From Intestinirhabdus alba (GTDB lineage: Bacteria > Pseudomonadota > Gammaproteobacteria > Enterobacterales > Enterobacteriaceae): 64,000 nt of DNA. The notes beneath the pieces were generated by a model. It ran no database searches, was not told where the DNA came from, and saw only the letters and a list, made by a program, of their open reading frames with translations. The stretch spans positions 1 through 64,000 of the forward strand of contig NZ_WMJZ01000015.1 of NCBI RefSeq assembly GCF_009711095.1, in the 5' to 3' direction. Position numbers and translations under genes: made by a program. Within the stretch, counting starts at the first letter, position 1. Each line of letters begins with the position of its first letter. This document shows positions 1 through 9,782 of the stretch, piece after piece.

Positions 1-170
1 GCTCAATGAATTAAACTTCGTAATGAATTACGTGTTCACTCGTTGAGACTTGGTATTCATTTAGTGTCCGAAGACATTCAAGAATCCATGTCACTTTGAG
101 TGCCCACACAGATTGTCTGATAAATTGTTAAAGAGCAGTGCCGCTTCGCTTTTTTCTCAGCGGCGCGGGG
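1..170 (-). other. rRNA operon 5' leader (16S gene lies beyond the left edge)
   Basis: Read on the minus strand, this stretch matches the known E. coli rrn leader: the boxA antiterminator, then CAATCTGTGTGGGCACTC, and finally the CACGTAATTCATTACGAAG segment that normally sits just upstream of the mature 16S end. The leader is removed by RNase III and other nucleases after transcription. Its place immediately downstream of murI on the same strand matches the E. coli rrnB locus. The 16S gene itself is not in the window. Confidence 0.93.
126..137 (-). promoter_or_regulatory. rrn boxA antitermination site
   Basis: The minus strand reads TGCTCTTTAACA, the canonical boxA to which NusB/NusE (S10) bind to build the rRNA antitermination complex. 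It lies about 40 bp downstream of the P2 -10 element, as in E. coli rrn operons. Confidence 0.93.
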
Positions 171-175
171 TGTGC

Positions 176-203
176 ATAATACGCTTTCCCGCTTCAGAGT
201 CAA
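176..203 (-). promoter_or_regulatory. rrn P2 promoter
   Basis: On the minus strand, TTGACT (203-198) is followed by a 16-bp spacer and TATTAT (181-176). This matches the constitutive second promoter of E. coli rRNA operons. Confidence 0.88.
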
Positions 204-271
204 GCATCAATTTTGCTTTTCTCCGCTGACCCGGCGGCCTGTGTGCCGTTGTTCCGTGTCAGTGGTGGCGC

Positions 272-299
272 ATTATAGGGAGTTATTCCGGCCTGACAA
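272..299 (-). promoter_or_regulatory. rrn P1 promoter
   Basis: On the minus strand, TTGTCA (299-294), a 16-bp spacer and TATAAT (277-272) form the growth-rate-controlled P1 promoter, identical in its hexamers to E. coli rrnB P1. An AT-rich tract at about 301-345, between P1 and the murI stop, is in the position of the UP element. A GC-rich stretch follows the -10 region, as expected for a ppGpp/DksA-sensitive discriminator. Confidence 0.92.
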
Positions 300-350
300 G
301 AGGTAATTTAAAATAATTTCCCGAGTGCATAATATTTATGCAAAACCCCT

Positions 351-1202
351 TTAAACAGGCAGTTTTTCGAGCGATTCAAAGCCATAACGGCGCAAAACGG
401 GGGCCAGCGCCTCAGCTTCCGGCGTCATCGCCATACAGTAGGCGATGTTCGCATCACCCGATCGGGCATCCGGCGCTTCATGCTCCAGCAGCCATGCCGT
501 CCGGCGAGCGATCGCGGCACCGGAATCCACCAGCCGCGTTCCGCCAGGCAGGATCTGAGCCAACTCATCCCGCAGTAGAGGAAAATGGGTGCAGCCAAGC
601 ACCACGGTATCTGGCGGCTCCGGCATACGCAGCCACGGACGCAGTATGCGACGCAGCTCATCCAACGAAACGGGATCGCCGTGCAGCTTGGCTTCAGCCA
701 GCTCCACCAGCTCTGCCGATCCCAGCATCGCTATCTGGCATTCGTTAGCGAACCGTGCGATCAGTTCATGGGTATAGGAACGCTTCACCGTGCCCCGCGT
801 CGCCAGCAGGCCCACGATACCGTTGGCGGTCAGCCGCGCCGCTGGCTTAATGGCCGGGACGGCACCAACAACCGGGAAGGCAAACTTTTCACGCAGCGCG
901 GGAAGTGAAACGGTGCTGGCCGTATTACAGGCGATTACCGCCAGGGAAAGAGGGTAGCGTTGCTGAACGGCCCCAACGATACTGACAACGCGCTCAACGA
1001 TAAACGCTTCACTCTTCTCGCCATAAGGAAAAGCGACGTTATCGAAAACGTAGATATAATGGAGATTCGGCAAAAGCTGCCGAATCTCATCATAGACCGA
1101 CAGCCCACCGACGCCGGAGTCAAACACCAGCACGGAGGGACGTGGTTCAGAAGGTGTAGCTGCCAGACAAGGTATATTCCCGTCCTGCAGTTTGGTAGCC
1201 AT
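351..1202 (-). CDS. murI: Glutamate racemase
   Basis: MurI converts L-glutamate to D-glutamate in the cytoplasm for peptidoglycan synthesis. The 283-residue product aligns along its whole length with the 285-residue E. coli enzyme. The cofactor-independent catalytic features are present: D28 in VFDSGVGG, the acid/base cysteines C92 (ACNTAST) and C204 (LGCTHFPLL), and H206. The start MATKLQDG was chosen by homology over an upstream in-frame codon at 1247. The first 56 bases overlap the 3' end of btuB, as in E. coli, so murI is probably partly expressed and translated from the btuB transcript. The premature stop in btuB could therefore matter for this essential gene. Confidence 0.96.
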   Translation of the reverse strand: MATKLQDGNIPCLAATPSEPRPSVLVFDSGVGGLSVYDEIRQLLPNLHYIYVFDNVAFPYGEKSEAFIVERVVSIVGAVQQRYPLSLAVIACNTASTVSLPALREKFAFPVVGAVPAIKPAARLTANGIVGLLATRGTVKRSYTHELIARFANECQIAMLGSAELVELAEAKLHGDPVSLDELRRILRPWLRMPEPPDTVVLGCTHFPLLRDELAQILPGGTRLVDSGAAIARRTAWLLEHEAPDARSGDANIAYCMAMTPEAEALAPVLRRYGFESLEKLPV

Positions 1203-2991
1203 AAACTGTCTCGTAATCTTTGTCGAACAGGTTGGCGATTTTACCACGAACTGTCAGCCGTGAGGTGACGGGATACGAAACCGCAAGATCCCATAAGCTT
1301 ACCCCGCCCATTTTTACCGTGCGGTAAGGCCAGGATGAATAATCTGTATCATAGCGGGAGCCCAGGTACTGATACGTTATTCCCCAGTCAAAATCGTACA
1401 TCTGCCAGTCGAGCTGATACTTCACCTGCTGCTTCGAGCGACGCGACAACGGCGCATCGGTAATGGCATTGCGGGCATCGGTGTAATCATAGCTAACCGT
1501 GTGTGTAAGCGGCCCGGTATCAAAATTTGCCGTTGCTTCGACACCCTTTATCCGTGCTTTACCTTCGTTGTAATATTTTTGAATATGATCATCATAATCA
1601 ATCATATCGTTAATATCGTTACGATAACCTGAAACACGCCAGTTAATCCCTGCCGTCACCCCTTCAAATGCCCCCTCCCACTGCTTACTTTTTTCAGGAC
1701 TCAGCCTGGCGTTACCATAATAGCCATAGAGTTGTCCCAGATTAGGCGCTTTGTAGGATGTGCCATAAGAAGCGATAAATCGATAACCGTCAAAAAATTC
1801 CCAACCGGCGCTGGTTTACCACGTGCCATGACGACCAAACTGAGAGTTATCATCGCTACGCACTGCCCCTTCCAGGGTAAATTCGCCCAACTGCTGTAGC
1901 CCCGTCAGGTAAATACCGGTATTTCGCTGTTCATAACCCTTAGCTACATATCCTGTACCCGGCGTAGTGCTCTTTTTTTGCCAGTCAACACCTGCGCCAA
2001 TGTTGCCATGACCCACGGCGACGCTATTCGACCATTGAATATTGTATTGCTTCATCTCATCCAACGTGGCTGATGCGTCATAGCGGCCATAGTTCGGGTC
2101 ATAGTTATAGTCTTTACTGTGACTGTAGCTCGTAACTAATTGGGACTGGATAACATCGCCATTAAAGCGCAGTCCGGCATCCCAACTTTGGCTGTAGAGT
2201 TTACGAGTATCAACAAGCGGCGCGCCGGGAGAGTAGTAAGCATCATAACGGGTGCGGTTATCATATCCATAACCGCGTACAAAGCCGCTCCAGCGACTGG
2301 AAAACGTGTGTTCCAGCGCGCCATAAAGCGTCTTACTTAAAAAACCGTCTCGATCGGGCTGCGCCTGCAAACCGGTGCTGCCATAGGCAACCACATCAAA
2401 ACCCCGGGTATAGGCGTAATCTCCAGTCAACGTAACGCGCGTATTATCGCCGATCTGTTGCTGCGTCGAGATATCATAGTTCTGATAGCCATTGCTTCCC
2501 CATCCGCCGTTAATTTCTGTCCCAGGACGATCCCGCGTGGTAATGATGTTCACCACCCCGCCAATAGCATCAGAACCATAAATAGCCGAGCGCGGCCCGC
2601 GAATATATTCAATTCGCTGAACCAGTGATACCGGGAACTGGCTAAGATCGGCAGAACCACTTACCCCCGCCAGGTTCAGGCGAACGCCATCGATAAGTAC
2701 CAGTACATGGCTGGAATTAGTCCCGCGAATAAACAGAGAAGAATTTTGCCCCGCTCCACCGCTTTGTGCGATATCCACGCCGGGTAAACGACGAAGAACA
2801 TCATTCACAGAGGTTGATTGCCAGCGCTCAATATCCTGATGCGTCACGACGGTTACAGGCGCAAGCACAGTATTGACGGGCTGTTGAAAACGATTGGCGG
2901 TAACCAGGAGAGTATCCGGAGCGGCGTCCTGCGCCCAGCCGGAAAACGCCGTGGCGGAGAGCGCCATCAGCAGAGACGTTTTTTTAATCAT
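1147..2991 (-). pseudogene. btuB: btuB, TonB-dependent cobalamin receptor, interrupted by one in-frame stop
   Basis: BtuB is the 22-stranded outer-membrane barrel that imports vitamin B12 with TonB and BtuF/CD; it is also the receptor for E colicins and phage BF23. The reading frame spans 615 codons, exactly the E. coli length, with a signal peptide ([12 protein letters not shown]), a Ton box (DTLLVTA), a plug domain and the terminal SGSYTF. Codon 392 (bases 1818-1816) is TAA where E. coli has glutamine in TWQTSAGWEF. The frame on both sides is otherwise open and well conserved, so one CAA-to-TAA change explains the break. The 391-residue product would lack roughly the last third of the barrel and the C-terminal aromatic residue needed for outer-membrane assembly. 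A base-calling error cannot be excluded. Confidence 0.9.
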
Positions 2992-3061
2992 TGTAAAGCA
3001 TCCACAGCTTATAAAGGATGCCGCAGGTTCCACCGTAGCACGCGAAGATGAAAACCAGTTG

Positions 3062-3275
3062 CGACGTTAGCCGGCAGGTCTTCGGGCTTGGAAGGTTATC
3101 CTTATGAATAAAACGAGATGATGACTTCCCACCCGAAGGCAGTGTCTGCTTGCGCGCTCATCTCACCTTTCCTTACCGCTGCGCGTCAGCTCCAGATTCT
3201 CACTGGATTCCCTGGTAACTTACAGAACCGGCCCCGGGATGCTACATGCCGCCGTTACCCGCTGTCCAGACCGGA
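3062..3275 (-). promoter_or_regulatory. Adenosylcobalamin riboswitch of btuB
   Basis: The minus strand between the divergent trmA and btuB starts closely follows the E. coli btuB leader. It begins near GCCGGTTCTGTAAGTTACCA, continues through GGAATCCAGTGAGAATCTGG, GCTGACGCGCAGCGG and AGACACTGCC, and ends with GCCCGAAGACCTGCCGGC. This is the cobalamin (B12-box) riboswitch class. Binding of adenosylcobalamin represses btuB by hiding its ribosome-binding site. About 70 bases of leader separate it from the btuB start. The riboswitch looks intact although the gene is broken, which argues for a recent event. Confidence 0.93.
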
Positions 3276-3363
3276 CGTTCCAATATTGTGATATCAGCAA
3301 TGTCTGGACATCTGATGAGCAATCCCTACAATCCCCGCGTACTTCTCTTTTTCAGGATGCATC

Positions 3364-4464
3364 ATGACCCCCGAACACCTTCCGACAGAACAGTATGACG
3401 CGCAGCTGGCCGAAAAAGTGGCGCGTCTGCAGAGCATGATGGCACCATTTTCTGACCGGGTTCCGGAAGTATTTCGCTCGCCGGTCAGCCACTACCGCAT
3501 GCGCGCCGAATTTCGTCTGTGGCATGACGGCGACGATCTCTATCACATCATGTTCGATCAGGAGACCAAAAGCCGCATCCGCGTTGACCGCTTTCCGGCG
3601 GCCAGCGAGCTGATCAACCGGCTGATGACGGCGATGATTGCCGGCGTGCGGGATAACCGCGTTCTGCGTCATAAGCTGTTCCAGATCGATTACCTTACCA
3701 CCGTGAGCAATCAGGCGGTGGTGTCGCTGCTCTATCATAAAAAACTGGATGACTCGTGGCGGCAGGAGGCGACCGCGCTGCGCGATGCGCTGCGGGCGCA
3801 GAACCTGAACGTGCATCTGATTGGTCGGGCAACCAAAACCAAAATCGAACTGGATCAGGATTACATCGACGAACGTCTGCCGGTGGCGGGCAAAGAGATG
3901 ATCTACCGCCAGGTTGAAAACAGCTTCACGCAGCCGAACGCGGCGATTAACGTCCAGATGCTGGAGTGGGCGCTGGATGTCACTCAGGATGCAAAAGGCG
4001 ATTTGCTGGAGCTGTACTGCGGCAACGGCAACTTCTCGCTGGCGCTGGCGCGTAACTTTGACCGGGTGCTGGCGACCGAAATCGCCAAACCGTCGGTCGC
4101 CGCGGCGCAGTACAATATTGCGGCGAACCGGATTGAGAACGTGCAGATCATTCGTATGGCGGCGGAAGAGTTTACCCAGGCGATGAACGGGGTGCGGGAA
4201 TTTAACCGCCTGCAGGGCATTGACCTGCAGAGCTACCGCTGTGAAACCATTTTCGTCGATCCGCCGCGCAGCGGCCTGGACAGCGAAACCGTAAAAATGG
4301 TGCAGGCGTATCCGCGCATTCTGTATATCTCCTGCAATCCACAAACGCTGTGCAAAAACCTGGAGACGCTAAGCCAGACGCACCGCGTCTCGCGCCTGGC
4401 CCTGTTCGATCAGTTTCCCTACACCCACCACATGGAATGCGGCGTATTGCTGACCGCAAAGTAG
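3364..4464 (+). CDS. trmA: tRNA (uracil-5-)-methyltransferase
   Basis: TrmA makes 5-methyluridine (ribothymidine) at position 54 of tRNA and also modifies tmRNA, using S-adenosylmethionine. The product is 366 residues, the same as E. coli. The SAM-binding motif [11 protein letters not shown] lies near residue 220. The catalytic nucleophile C324 is in [10 protein letters not shown] and the general base E358 in HHMECG. The gene diverges from btuB; its promoter must lie in the roughly 90 bases beside the riboswitch. Confidence 0.97.
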   Translation: MTPEHLPTEQYDAQLAEKVARLQSMMAPFSDRVPEVFRSPVSHYRMRAEFRLWHDGDDLYHIMFDQETKSRIRVDRFPAASELINRLMTAMIAGVRDNRVLRHKLFQIDYLTTVSNQAVVSLLYHKKLDDSWRQEATALRDALRAQNLNVHLIGRATKTKIELDQDYIDERLPVAGKEMIYRQVENSFTQPNAAINVQMLEWALDVTQDAKGDLLELYCGNGNFSLALARNFDRVLATEIAKPSVAAAQYNIAANRIENVQIIRMAAEEFTQAMNGVREFNRLQGIDLQSYRCETIFVDPPRSGLDSETVKMVQAYPRILYISCNPQTLCKNLETLSQTHRVSRLALFDQFPYTHHMECGVLLTAK

Positions 4465-4490
4465 CGACGCGCCGCTGTCCGTGCTCTCCG

Positions 4491-4516
4491 GCCTGACGGC
4501 CTTGCGATCGTCAGGC
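4491..4516. terminator. Palindromic hairpin between convergent trmA and yijD
   Basis: GCCTGACG (4491-4498) pairs with CGTCAGGC (4509-4516) around a 10-base loop, flanked by further self-complementary CCGG/CCGGAC sequence. It lies in the 64-bp gap between two convergent genes. There is no strong T-run, so it may be a REP-like palindrome or a weak bidirectional terminator. Confidence 0.45.
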
Positions 4517-4528
4517 CCGCCGGACGGG

Positions 4529-4888
4529 CTATTCCGACAGCTCCGTTTTACGGTTACGCATCTTAAAGGCGATCCAGAACACCAGGATCACCGACAGCAC
4601 CGCCGGGAAGAAATTAGAACCGATATCCGGATACTCGGCGCGCACCACCGTGCTATAGAGCAGTACGCCGAGGATAAAGCAGGCGGCGGAAAGACCGGGC
4701 AGGCCCACGGGCATAGTACGATTCTGATAGCGCTGATGCAGACAGTACACCGTCAGCAGCAGCGAAATAATGGGGAATACAGAGAATGACACAACGGAGC
4801 TAAACAGCGCCGCAAATGTGCCGTTAATGGATAAGCCGGCAACCAGCGCCAGCAGCAGCGTACCTTTATCTTGACCTGATAATTTCAT
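4529..4888 (-). CDS. yijD: YijD, small inner-membrane protein (DUF1422)
   Basis: The protein has 119 residues and four hydrophobic stretches that look like membrane helices (about residues 10-30, 35-50, 65-82 and 90-108), with charged ends. It resembles E. coli YijD over its full length; the function is not known. It begins 14 bp after the fabR stop on the same strand and is almost certainly cotranscribed with fabR. The charged tail [11 protein letters not shown] is probably cytoplasmic. Confidence 0.9.
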   Translation of the reverse strand: MKLSGQDKGTLLLALVAGLSINGTFAALFSSVVSFSVFPIISLLLTVYCLHQRYQNRTMPVGLPGLSAACFILGVLLYSTVVRAEYPDIGSNFFPAVLSVILVFWIAFKMRNRKTELSE

Positions 4889-4902
4889 AACTCGTCCTTC
4901 AT

Positions 4903-5535
4903 TTACCCACCGTGTTGCGTCATTTTCTCTTGCTCGCGGCGATACCAGTAATAAGCCCCTTTCACAATAATGCGCAGCTGCAGCACCAGCCGCTCTTCCA
5001 GCTGTCGGCGCTGCTCTGCCCCCACATCCAGCGCCTCAGCGCCCGCGCTGAAAACAATGGTCACCATGGCTTCAGCCTGCGCCTCGGTAAAGGCGCGCGG
5101 CATATGGTTTTCGAGTTCCAGATAGTCGGCAAGCTCCGCGATAAAATGTTGTATTTCGCGGGCAACGGCGGCACGAAACGCGGCTGAGGTGCCAGAGCGT
5201 TCACGCAATAATAAACGGAAGGCATTAGGATTGTTGCCTATGAACTCCATAAATGTTGAGACCGAGGTGCGGATCACACTCCCGCCCTTAGCAATACGCT
5301 GACGCGCCTGACGCATAAGCTGGCGCAGCATCAGGCCGCTTTCGTCAACCATCGTCAGGCCAAGCTCATCCACATCGCGGAAATGACGATAAAACGAGGT
5401 TGGCGCGATGCCGGCCTCCCGCGCCACTTCGCGCAGGCTAAGGCTGGCGAAGCTACGTTCAGCGCTAAGCTGACTGAAAGCAGCTTCCACCAGAGAACGG
5501 CGGGTTTTTTCTTTTTGTTGTGCTCTGACGCCCAT
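4903..5535 (-). CDS. fabR: FabR, TetR-family repressor of unsaturated fatty acid synthesis
   Basis: FabR represses fabA and fabB in response to the balance of unsaturated and saturated acyl chains. The N-terminal TetR helix-turn-helix spans about residues 10-55 and includes [19 protein letters not shown]. The rest is the helical ligand and dimer domain. The start is the ATG at 5535 ([10 protein letters not shown]), which follows a GTG at 5538. The C-terminus ends [11 protein letters not shown], diverging from the E. coli tail. It is first in a fabR-yijD operon and divergent from sthA. Confidence 0.95.
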   Translation of the reverse strand: MGVRAQQKEKTRRSLVEAAFSQLSAERSFASLSLREVAREAGIAPTSFYRHFRDVDELGLTMVDESGLMLRQLMRQARQRIAKGGSVIRTSVSTFMEFIGNNPNAFRLLLRERSGTSAAFRAAVAREIQHFIAELADYLELENHMPRAFTEAQAEAMVTIVFSAGAEALDVGAEQRRQLEERLVLQLRIIVKGAYYWYRREQEKMTQHGG

Positions 5536-5736
5536 CACAATGCCTGAATCCTTCCATATGCCTTATTCGGCACTATACCAGAGTTCAACGTTAATCTGTC
5601 TGCGGAGCTTTGTGAATGATTGTTTACAGGCAGGCCAGGCTACAGCTTCACAAAACGGCCCCTCGGGAATTGGGTTAAAGGCGCGCAAATGTTATCATGC
5701 TGTTTATTTTATGTATAAAAACAGGTGAGTAATACC

Positions 5737-7137
5737 ATGCCACATTCCTGGGATTATGATGCAATCGTCATAGGTTCAGGCCCCGGCGGCGAAGGCGCGG
5801 CAATGGGTCTGGTTAAGCAGGGAGCCCGCGTCGCGGTTATCGAACGCTACCATACCGTCGGCGGCGGCTGTACCCACTGGGGCACCATCCCTTCAAAAGC
5901 GCTCCGTCATGCCGTTAGCCGTATTATTGAATTCAATCAAAACCCACTCTATAGCGATCATTCACGCCTGCTCCGCTCCTCCTTTGCCGATATTCTTAAC
6001 CACGCCGACAGCGTCATCAGCCAGCAGACCCGCATGCGGCAGGGTTTTTATGAGCGTAACCACTGCCAGATTCTGCAGGGAGACGCCCATTTTATTGATG
6101 AACATACGCTGGCGCTGGCGTGCCAGGATGGCACAGAGGAAACCCTGACGGCGGAAAAATTTATTATTGCCTGCGGTTCCCGTCCGTACCACCCGGTCGA
6201 CGTCGATTTCTCCCACTCGCGCATTTACGACAGCGACTCGATCCTCAACCTGCACCATGAGCCGCGCCACGTGATCATCTACGGTGCCGGAGTGATCGGC
6301 TGCGAATATGCGTCGATCTTCAGGGGAATGGAGGTAAAAGTTGATCTGATCAACACCCGCGATCGCCTGCTGGCCTTCCTCGATCAGGAGATGTCTGACT
6401 CCCTCTCCTACCACTTCTGGAACAGCGGCGTGGTCATTCGCCATAATGAAGAGTATGAGACCATTGAAGGCTGCGACGACGGGGTGATCATGCACCTGAA
6501 GTCCGGTAAAAAGCTGAAGGCCGACTGCCTGCTGTACGCCAACGGCCGCACCGGCAACACCGACTCGCTGCAGCTGGCCAATATCGGTCTTGACACCGAC
6601 AGCCGCGGGCAGCTGAAGGTCAACAGCATGTACCAGACCGCCCTGCCTCATATTTATGCGGTGGGCGACGTGATTGGCTATCCGAGCCTGGCGTCCGCCG
6701 CCTACGATCAGGGCCGCATCGCCGCCCAGGCGCTGGTGAAAGGCGAGGCGACGGCGCATCTTATTGAAGATATTCCCACCGGGATCTATACCATTCCGGA
6801 AATCAGCTCCGTCGGCAAAACCGAGCAGCAGCTGACGGCGATGAAGGTGCCCTATGAAGTGGGCCGCGCCCAGTTTAAACACCTGGCGCGGGCGCAGATT
6901 GTCGGCATGAATGTGGGCACGCTGAAGATCCTGTTTCACCGGGAAACAAAGGAAATTCTGGGGATCCACTGCTTTGGCGAGCGCGCGGCCGAAATTATTC
7001 ACATCGGCCAGGCGATTATGGAACAGAAAGGCGGCGGCAACACCATTGAATACTTTGTCAACACCACCTTTAACTATCCGACGATGGCAGAAGCCTATCG
7101 GGTTGCGGCGTTGAACGGCTTAAACCGCCTGTTTTAA
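5737..7137 (+). CDS. sthA: Soluble pyridine nucleotide transhydrogenase
   Basis: SthA (UdhA) is a soluble flavoprotein that moves reducing equivalents from NADPH to NAD+, opposite in usual direction to the membrane PntAB. It has 466 residues, as in E. coli. The FAD-binding GSGPGGEGA lies at residues 13-21, the second Rossmann motif [10 protein letters not shown] near residue 185, and an [16 protein letters not shown] motif near 310. Like E. coli SthA, it lacks the usual CxxxxC disulfide pair and has [16 protein letters not shown] instead. The ATG at 5737 is preferred over a GTG at 5725 because AGGTGAG sits 7 bp upstream of it. The 3' end overlaps the oxyR 3' end by 18 bp. Confidence 0.97.
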   Translation: MPHSWDYDAIVIGSGPGGEGAAMGLVKQGARVAVIERYHTVGGGCTHWGTIPSKALRHAVSRIIEFNQNPLYSDHSRLLRSSFADILNHADSVISQQTRMRQGFYERNHCQILQGDAHFIDEHTLALACQDGTEETLTAEKFIIACGSRPYHPVDVDFSHSRIYDSDSILNLHHEPRHVIIYGAGVIGCEYASIFRGMEVKVDLINTRDRLLAFLDQEMSDSLSYHFWNSGVVIRHNEEYETIEGCDDGVIMHLKSGKKLKADCLLYANGRTGNTDSLQLANIGLDTDSRGQLKVNSMYQTALPHIYAVGDVIGYPSLASAAYDQGRIAAQALVKGEATAHLIEDIPTGIYTIPEISSVGKTEQQLTAMKVPYEVGRAQFKHLARAQIVGMNVGTLKILFHRETKEILGIHCFGERAAEIIHIGQAIMEQKGGGNTIEYFVNTTFNYPTMAEAYRVAALNGLNRLF

Positions 7138-8037
7138 CGCTTTTTCAAAGTGGCCGTCCATAGCGCCACGGACGGCCTCAGCCAGCTGCTCATAGCGGCT
7201 GCGCAGCGGCGATCCCGGACGATAGACCAGGCCCACCGTACGCTTCGGCTCAGGCTTAAAGCACGGCAGATAAACCACGCCATCCCGCCGGCGAACCTGG
7301 GGCACCGCCAGCGCCGGCAGCAGGGTGATGCCGCTGCCCGCCGCCACCATATTGCGCAGGGTTTCCAGGCTGGTCGCCCGGAAGTGCGTATCTTCATCGG
7401 CACCTGCTTCAAAGCAGAACCCCATCGCCTGATCGCGCAGGCAGTGGCCATCCTCCAGCATCAGCAGCTTTTCTCCAGCCAGATCGGACATCGGCACGCG
7501 ATCGCGGTTTGCCCACGGATGATCCTCGTAGATCGCCAGCAGCATCGGCTCATCAAACAGCGGAACCTCGATAAACGCCTCGCTCTCTTTAACCAGCGCC
7601 AGAATCACGCAGTCAAGTTTGCCGCTATCCAGCTGAGCCAGCAGCTGGTGCGTCTGCGCCTCGTGCAGATACATTTCCAGCTTCGGAAACGACTGGTGCA
7701 GCAGGGGAATAATATGCGGTAACAGGTAGGGGCCTACCGTAGGAATCAAGCCGATATGCAGCGGGCCGGACATGGTTTCGCCCTGCTGGCTTGCCATCTC
7801 CTTAAGCACTTTAACCTCGCGCAGTACGGTACGCGCCTGATCCACCAACAGCAGCCCGGCCTGGGTAAACAGAACCTTACGACTCGTACGCTCCAGCAGC
7901 ATCACGCCCAGCTCATCTTCCAGCTTACGGATTTGCCCGCTCAGCGTCGGCTGGCTGACGTGGCAGGAGTCCGCCGCGCGCCGGAAATGACGATGCTCAG
8001 CAAGCGCCACAAGATATTCAAGATCGCGAATATTCAT
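7120..8037 (-). CDS. oxyR: OxyR, peroxide-sensing LysR-type regulator
   Basis: OxyR senses hydrogen peroxide through a disulfide between C199 and C208, both present in [16 protein letters not shown], and activates antioxidant genes. The 305-residue product has an N-terminal LysR helix-turn-helix (residues 1-60, [23 protein letters not shown] is split by the recognition helix) and a C-terminal substrate-binding-like domain. The start MNIRDLEY was chosen over an in-frame codon four residues upstream by homology. It is divergent from oxyS and shares its control region. No katG is found at the usual nearby place (see findings), so part of the regulon must lie elsewhere or be missing. Confidence 0.97.
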   Translation of the reverse strand: MNIRDLEYLVALAEHRHFRRAADSCHVSQPTLSGQIRKLEDELGVMLLERTSRKVLFTQAGLLLVDQARTVLREVKVLKEMASQQGETMSGPLHIGLIPTVGPYLLPHIIPLLHQSFPKLEMYLHEAQTHQLLAQLDSGKLDCVILALVKESEAFIEVPLFDEPMLLAIYEDHPWANRDRVPMSDLAGEKLLMLEDGHCLRDQAMGFCFEAGADEDTHFRATSLETLRNMVAAGSGITLLPALAVPQVRRRDGVVYLPCFKPEPKRTVGLVYRPGSPLRSRYEQLAEAVRGAMDGHFEKALKQAV

Positions 8038-8050
8038 TTTCCATCCCACG

Positions 8051-8097
8051 ATAGTTCATGACGATAGGTAGAATAGCAATGAACGATTATCTCTATC
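8051..8097. promoter_or_regulatory. OxyR binding site / oxyR-oxyS divergent control region
   Basis: The four-part ATAG-type motif known from the E. coli oxyRS region is present: ATAGTTCATG, then ATAGGTAGAATAGC, then TTATCTCTATC. OxyR binds here to repress its own gene and, when oxidised, to activate oxyS. A TAATAAT sequence at 8110-8116 is a suitable -10 element for an OxyS start at 8125. Confidence 0.85.
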
Positions 8098-8124
8098 AAG
8101 CCTGCTGATTAATAATGCCTCACA

Positions 8125-8300
8125 GAAACGGAACGGCACTCGTTTAACCCCGGAAGCCGCCAACCGTTCAGGAGTGGAGTTAACTCTACCTGACGGGCTG
8201 TGTCCCTCAATTGGGCGTAAACTTCAACATCACGCCCTATTGAGGGACACAGCCTAAAGCCAACGTGAACTTTTGCGGACCCCGTGGTCCGCTTTTTTTT
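8125..8300 (+). ncRNA. oxyS: OxyS small regulatory RNA carrying a 60-bp insertion
   Basis: OxyS is the Hfq-dependent RNA made on peroxide stress that acts on fhlA, rpoS and others. The 5' end GAAACGGAACGGCAC, the unstructured linker TAAAGCCAACGTGAACTTTT and the terminator hairpin GCGGACCCCGTGGTCCGC followed by eight T residues correspond to E. coli OxyS. The E. coli RNA is 109 nt; this one would be about 170 nt. The main difference is a 60-bp inverted-repeat element (8195-8254) between the second stem-loop and the A-rich Hfq linker. The loop of the last hairpin also differs from E. coli, so fhlA pairing may not be conserved. Confidence 0.85.
8195..8254. repeat. Inverted-repeat hairpin inserted in OxyS
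   Basis: Arms of 23 bases (8196-8218 and 8232-8254) pair with a single mismatch around a 13-base loop. The arm ends read GGCTGTGTCCC and GGGACACAGCC. E. coli OxyS reads directly from AC into TAAAGCC at this position, so the element looks like a clean insertion. The same terminal motif bounds an element near 46 kb in this window. No transposase and no target duplication are seen. Confidence 0.85.
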
Positions 8301-8343
8301 ACCCGGAAGCCCGTCTTAACGCCCTACCGGACGGGCGCGGCCG

Positions 8344-9717
8344 CTATGCCAGCCTGGCCTGCGCGTCGCTTATTGCCTGCGCCACCTGCTGTGGTGAAAC
8401 GCCGCCCTTCGCCGCGCGTTTATCCAGGCACGACTGCAGCGAGAGCACAGGGTAAACATCCGCGCCAATGACGCCGCTGAATTTTTGCAGATCCGCCAGC
8501 GGCAGCTCCTCCAGCGGTTTCCCCTGGCGTATCGCCTCTACCACCGCTTCGCCAACGATATGATGCGCTTCACGGAACGGCACGCCTTTGGCCACCAGAT
8601 AATCCGCCAGCTCGGTGGCGTTAGCATAGCCCTGCTGCGCCGCTTCCCGGCAGCGCGGACGCTTCACCTGAATACCGTCCAGCACCAGCGCCGCCATATG
8701 CAGGCAGTCCAGCCAGGTGTCGAGCGCGTCGAACAGCCCCTCTTTGTCCTCCTGCATATCTTTGTTATAGGCCAGAGGCAGCCCCTTCAGGGTCATCATC
8801 ATGCCGGTCAGCGCTCCCTGAACCCGACCGCATTTTCCCCGGATCAGCTCCAGCGCATCGGGATTCTTTTTCTGCGGCATCAGCGACGAGCCGGACGTCA
8901 CGCGGTCAGACAGCTCCACAAAGCTCGCTTCGCCGGTGTTGAAGAAGATCAGATCTTCAGCAAAACGCGACAGATGCACCATCCCGATGGCTGCCCCGGA
9001 GAGCAGTTCCAGCACGTGGTCGCGGTCAGAAACGCTGTCCAGGCTGTTGCGGGTCGCCGAGGCAAAGCCCAACCAGCCCGCCAGCTTCTCGCGGTCGATC
9101 TCGTACGCGGTTCCCGCCAGCGCGCCGCAGCCTAACGGGCTGACGTCCAGGCGTCTGAGGGCATCCTGCAGGCGGCCCTCATCGCGGGCCAGCATTTCCA
9201 CATACGCCAGACACCAGTGGGCAAAGGTGACCGGCTGCGCGCGCTGCAGGTGGGTATACCCCGGCATCACCGCGTCCTGGCTGTTTTTCGCCGTCTCCAC
9301 CAGCGCGCTCTGCAGCTGCCGGCAGGCACAGAGCAGTTCGTTAACCGTCTCTTTGCACCACAGCTTCAGGTCAGTCGCCACCTGGTCGTTACGGCTACGG
9401 CCGGTATGCAGCTTTTTCCCCAGCTGGCCGACGCGGTCGATAAGCTTACCTTCCACCCAGCTGTGAATATCTTCGGCATCGCTTTGCAGGATCTGCTGCG
9501 GGTCTGCCCGCACCTCTTCCAGCAGCCCATGCAGCGCCTCTTCCAGCCGCTGCTGCTCGTCCGCGGTTAACACGCCGACCGCGACCAAAGCTTTGGACCA
9601 GGCCACCGAGCCGATAATATCCTGCTCCGCCAGCCGGTAATCGAAGCGCAACGAGTCGTTGAATTGCTTAAACCGCCGATCTGCGGCCTGAGTAAAACGT
9701 CCACCCCAAAGTGCCAT
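8344..9717 (-). CDS. argH: Argininosuccinate lyase
   Basis: ArgH splits argininosuccinate into arginine and fumarate, the last step of arginine synthesis. The product has 457 residues, the E. coli length. It belongs to the fumarase/aspartase superfamily and carries the signature [12 protein letters not shown] near residue 280, with the catalytic serine in that loop, and the [12 protein letters not shown] and [10 protein letters not shown] motifs. It is the last gene of the leftward argCBH operon, 65 bp after argB. Confidence 0.97.
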   Translation of the reverse strand: MALWGGRFTQAADRRFKQFNDSLRFDYRLAEQDIIGSVAWSKALVAVGVLTADEQQRLEEALHGLLEEVRADPQQILQSDAEDIHSWVEGKLIDRVGQLGKKLHTGRSRNDQVATDLKLWCKETVNELLCACRQLQSALVETAKNSQDAVMPGYTHLQRAQPVTFAHWCLAYVEMLARDEGRLQDALRRLDVSPLGCGALAGTAYEIDREKLAGWLGFASATRNSLDSVSDRDHVLELLSGAAIGMVHLSRFAEDLIFFNTGEASFVELSDRVTSGSSLMPQKKNPDALELIRGKCGRVQGALTGMMMTLKGLPLAYNKDMQEDKEGLFDALDTWLDCLHMAALVLDGIQVKRPRCREAAQQGYANATELADYLVAKGVPFREAHHIVGEAVVEAIRQGKPLEELPLADLQKFSGVIGADVYPVLSLQSCLDKRAAKGGVSPQQVAQAISDAQARLA

Positions 9718-9782
9718 AACACATTTCCTTAACGATGTTTTCTTCGCCGGAGCGCGCTTCGCTGCGCCGGCCTGCTATAGGT

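Noticed and set aside
338-748. Open frames on the plus strand across murI (338-748, 585-908, 960-1268)
   Set aside because: They lie antisense to murI, whose protein is fully conserved; they resemble no family and lack ribosome sites.
1147-1659. A separate 170-residue outer-membrane protein gene
   Set aside because: It is the 3' part of btuB in the same frame as the 5' part, separated only by the TAA at codon 392 and the lack of an ATG until 1659.
3352-4344. 330-codon minus-strand frame over trmA
   Set aside because: A shadow frame from GC-biased codons of trmA; composition is histidine/arginine-rich and has no recognised domain.
5962-7002. 346-codon minus-strand frame over sthA
   Set aside because: Antisense to a full-length, well-conserved sthA; no start signal and no known similarity.
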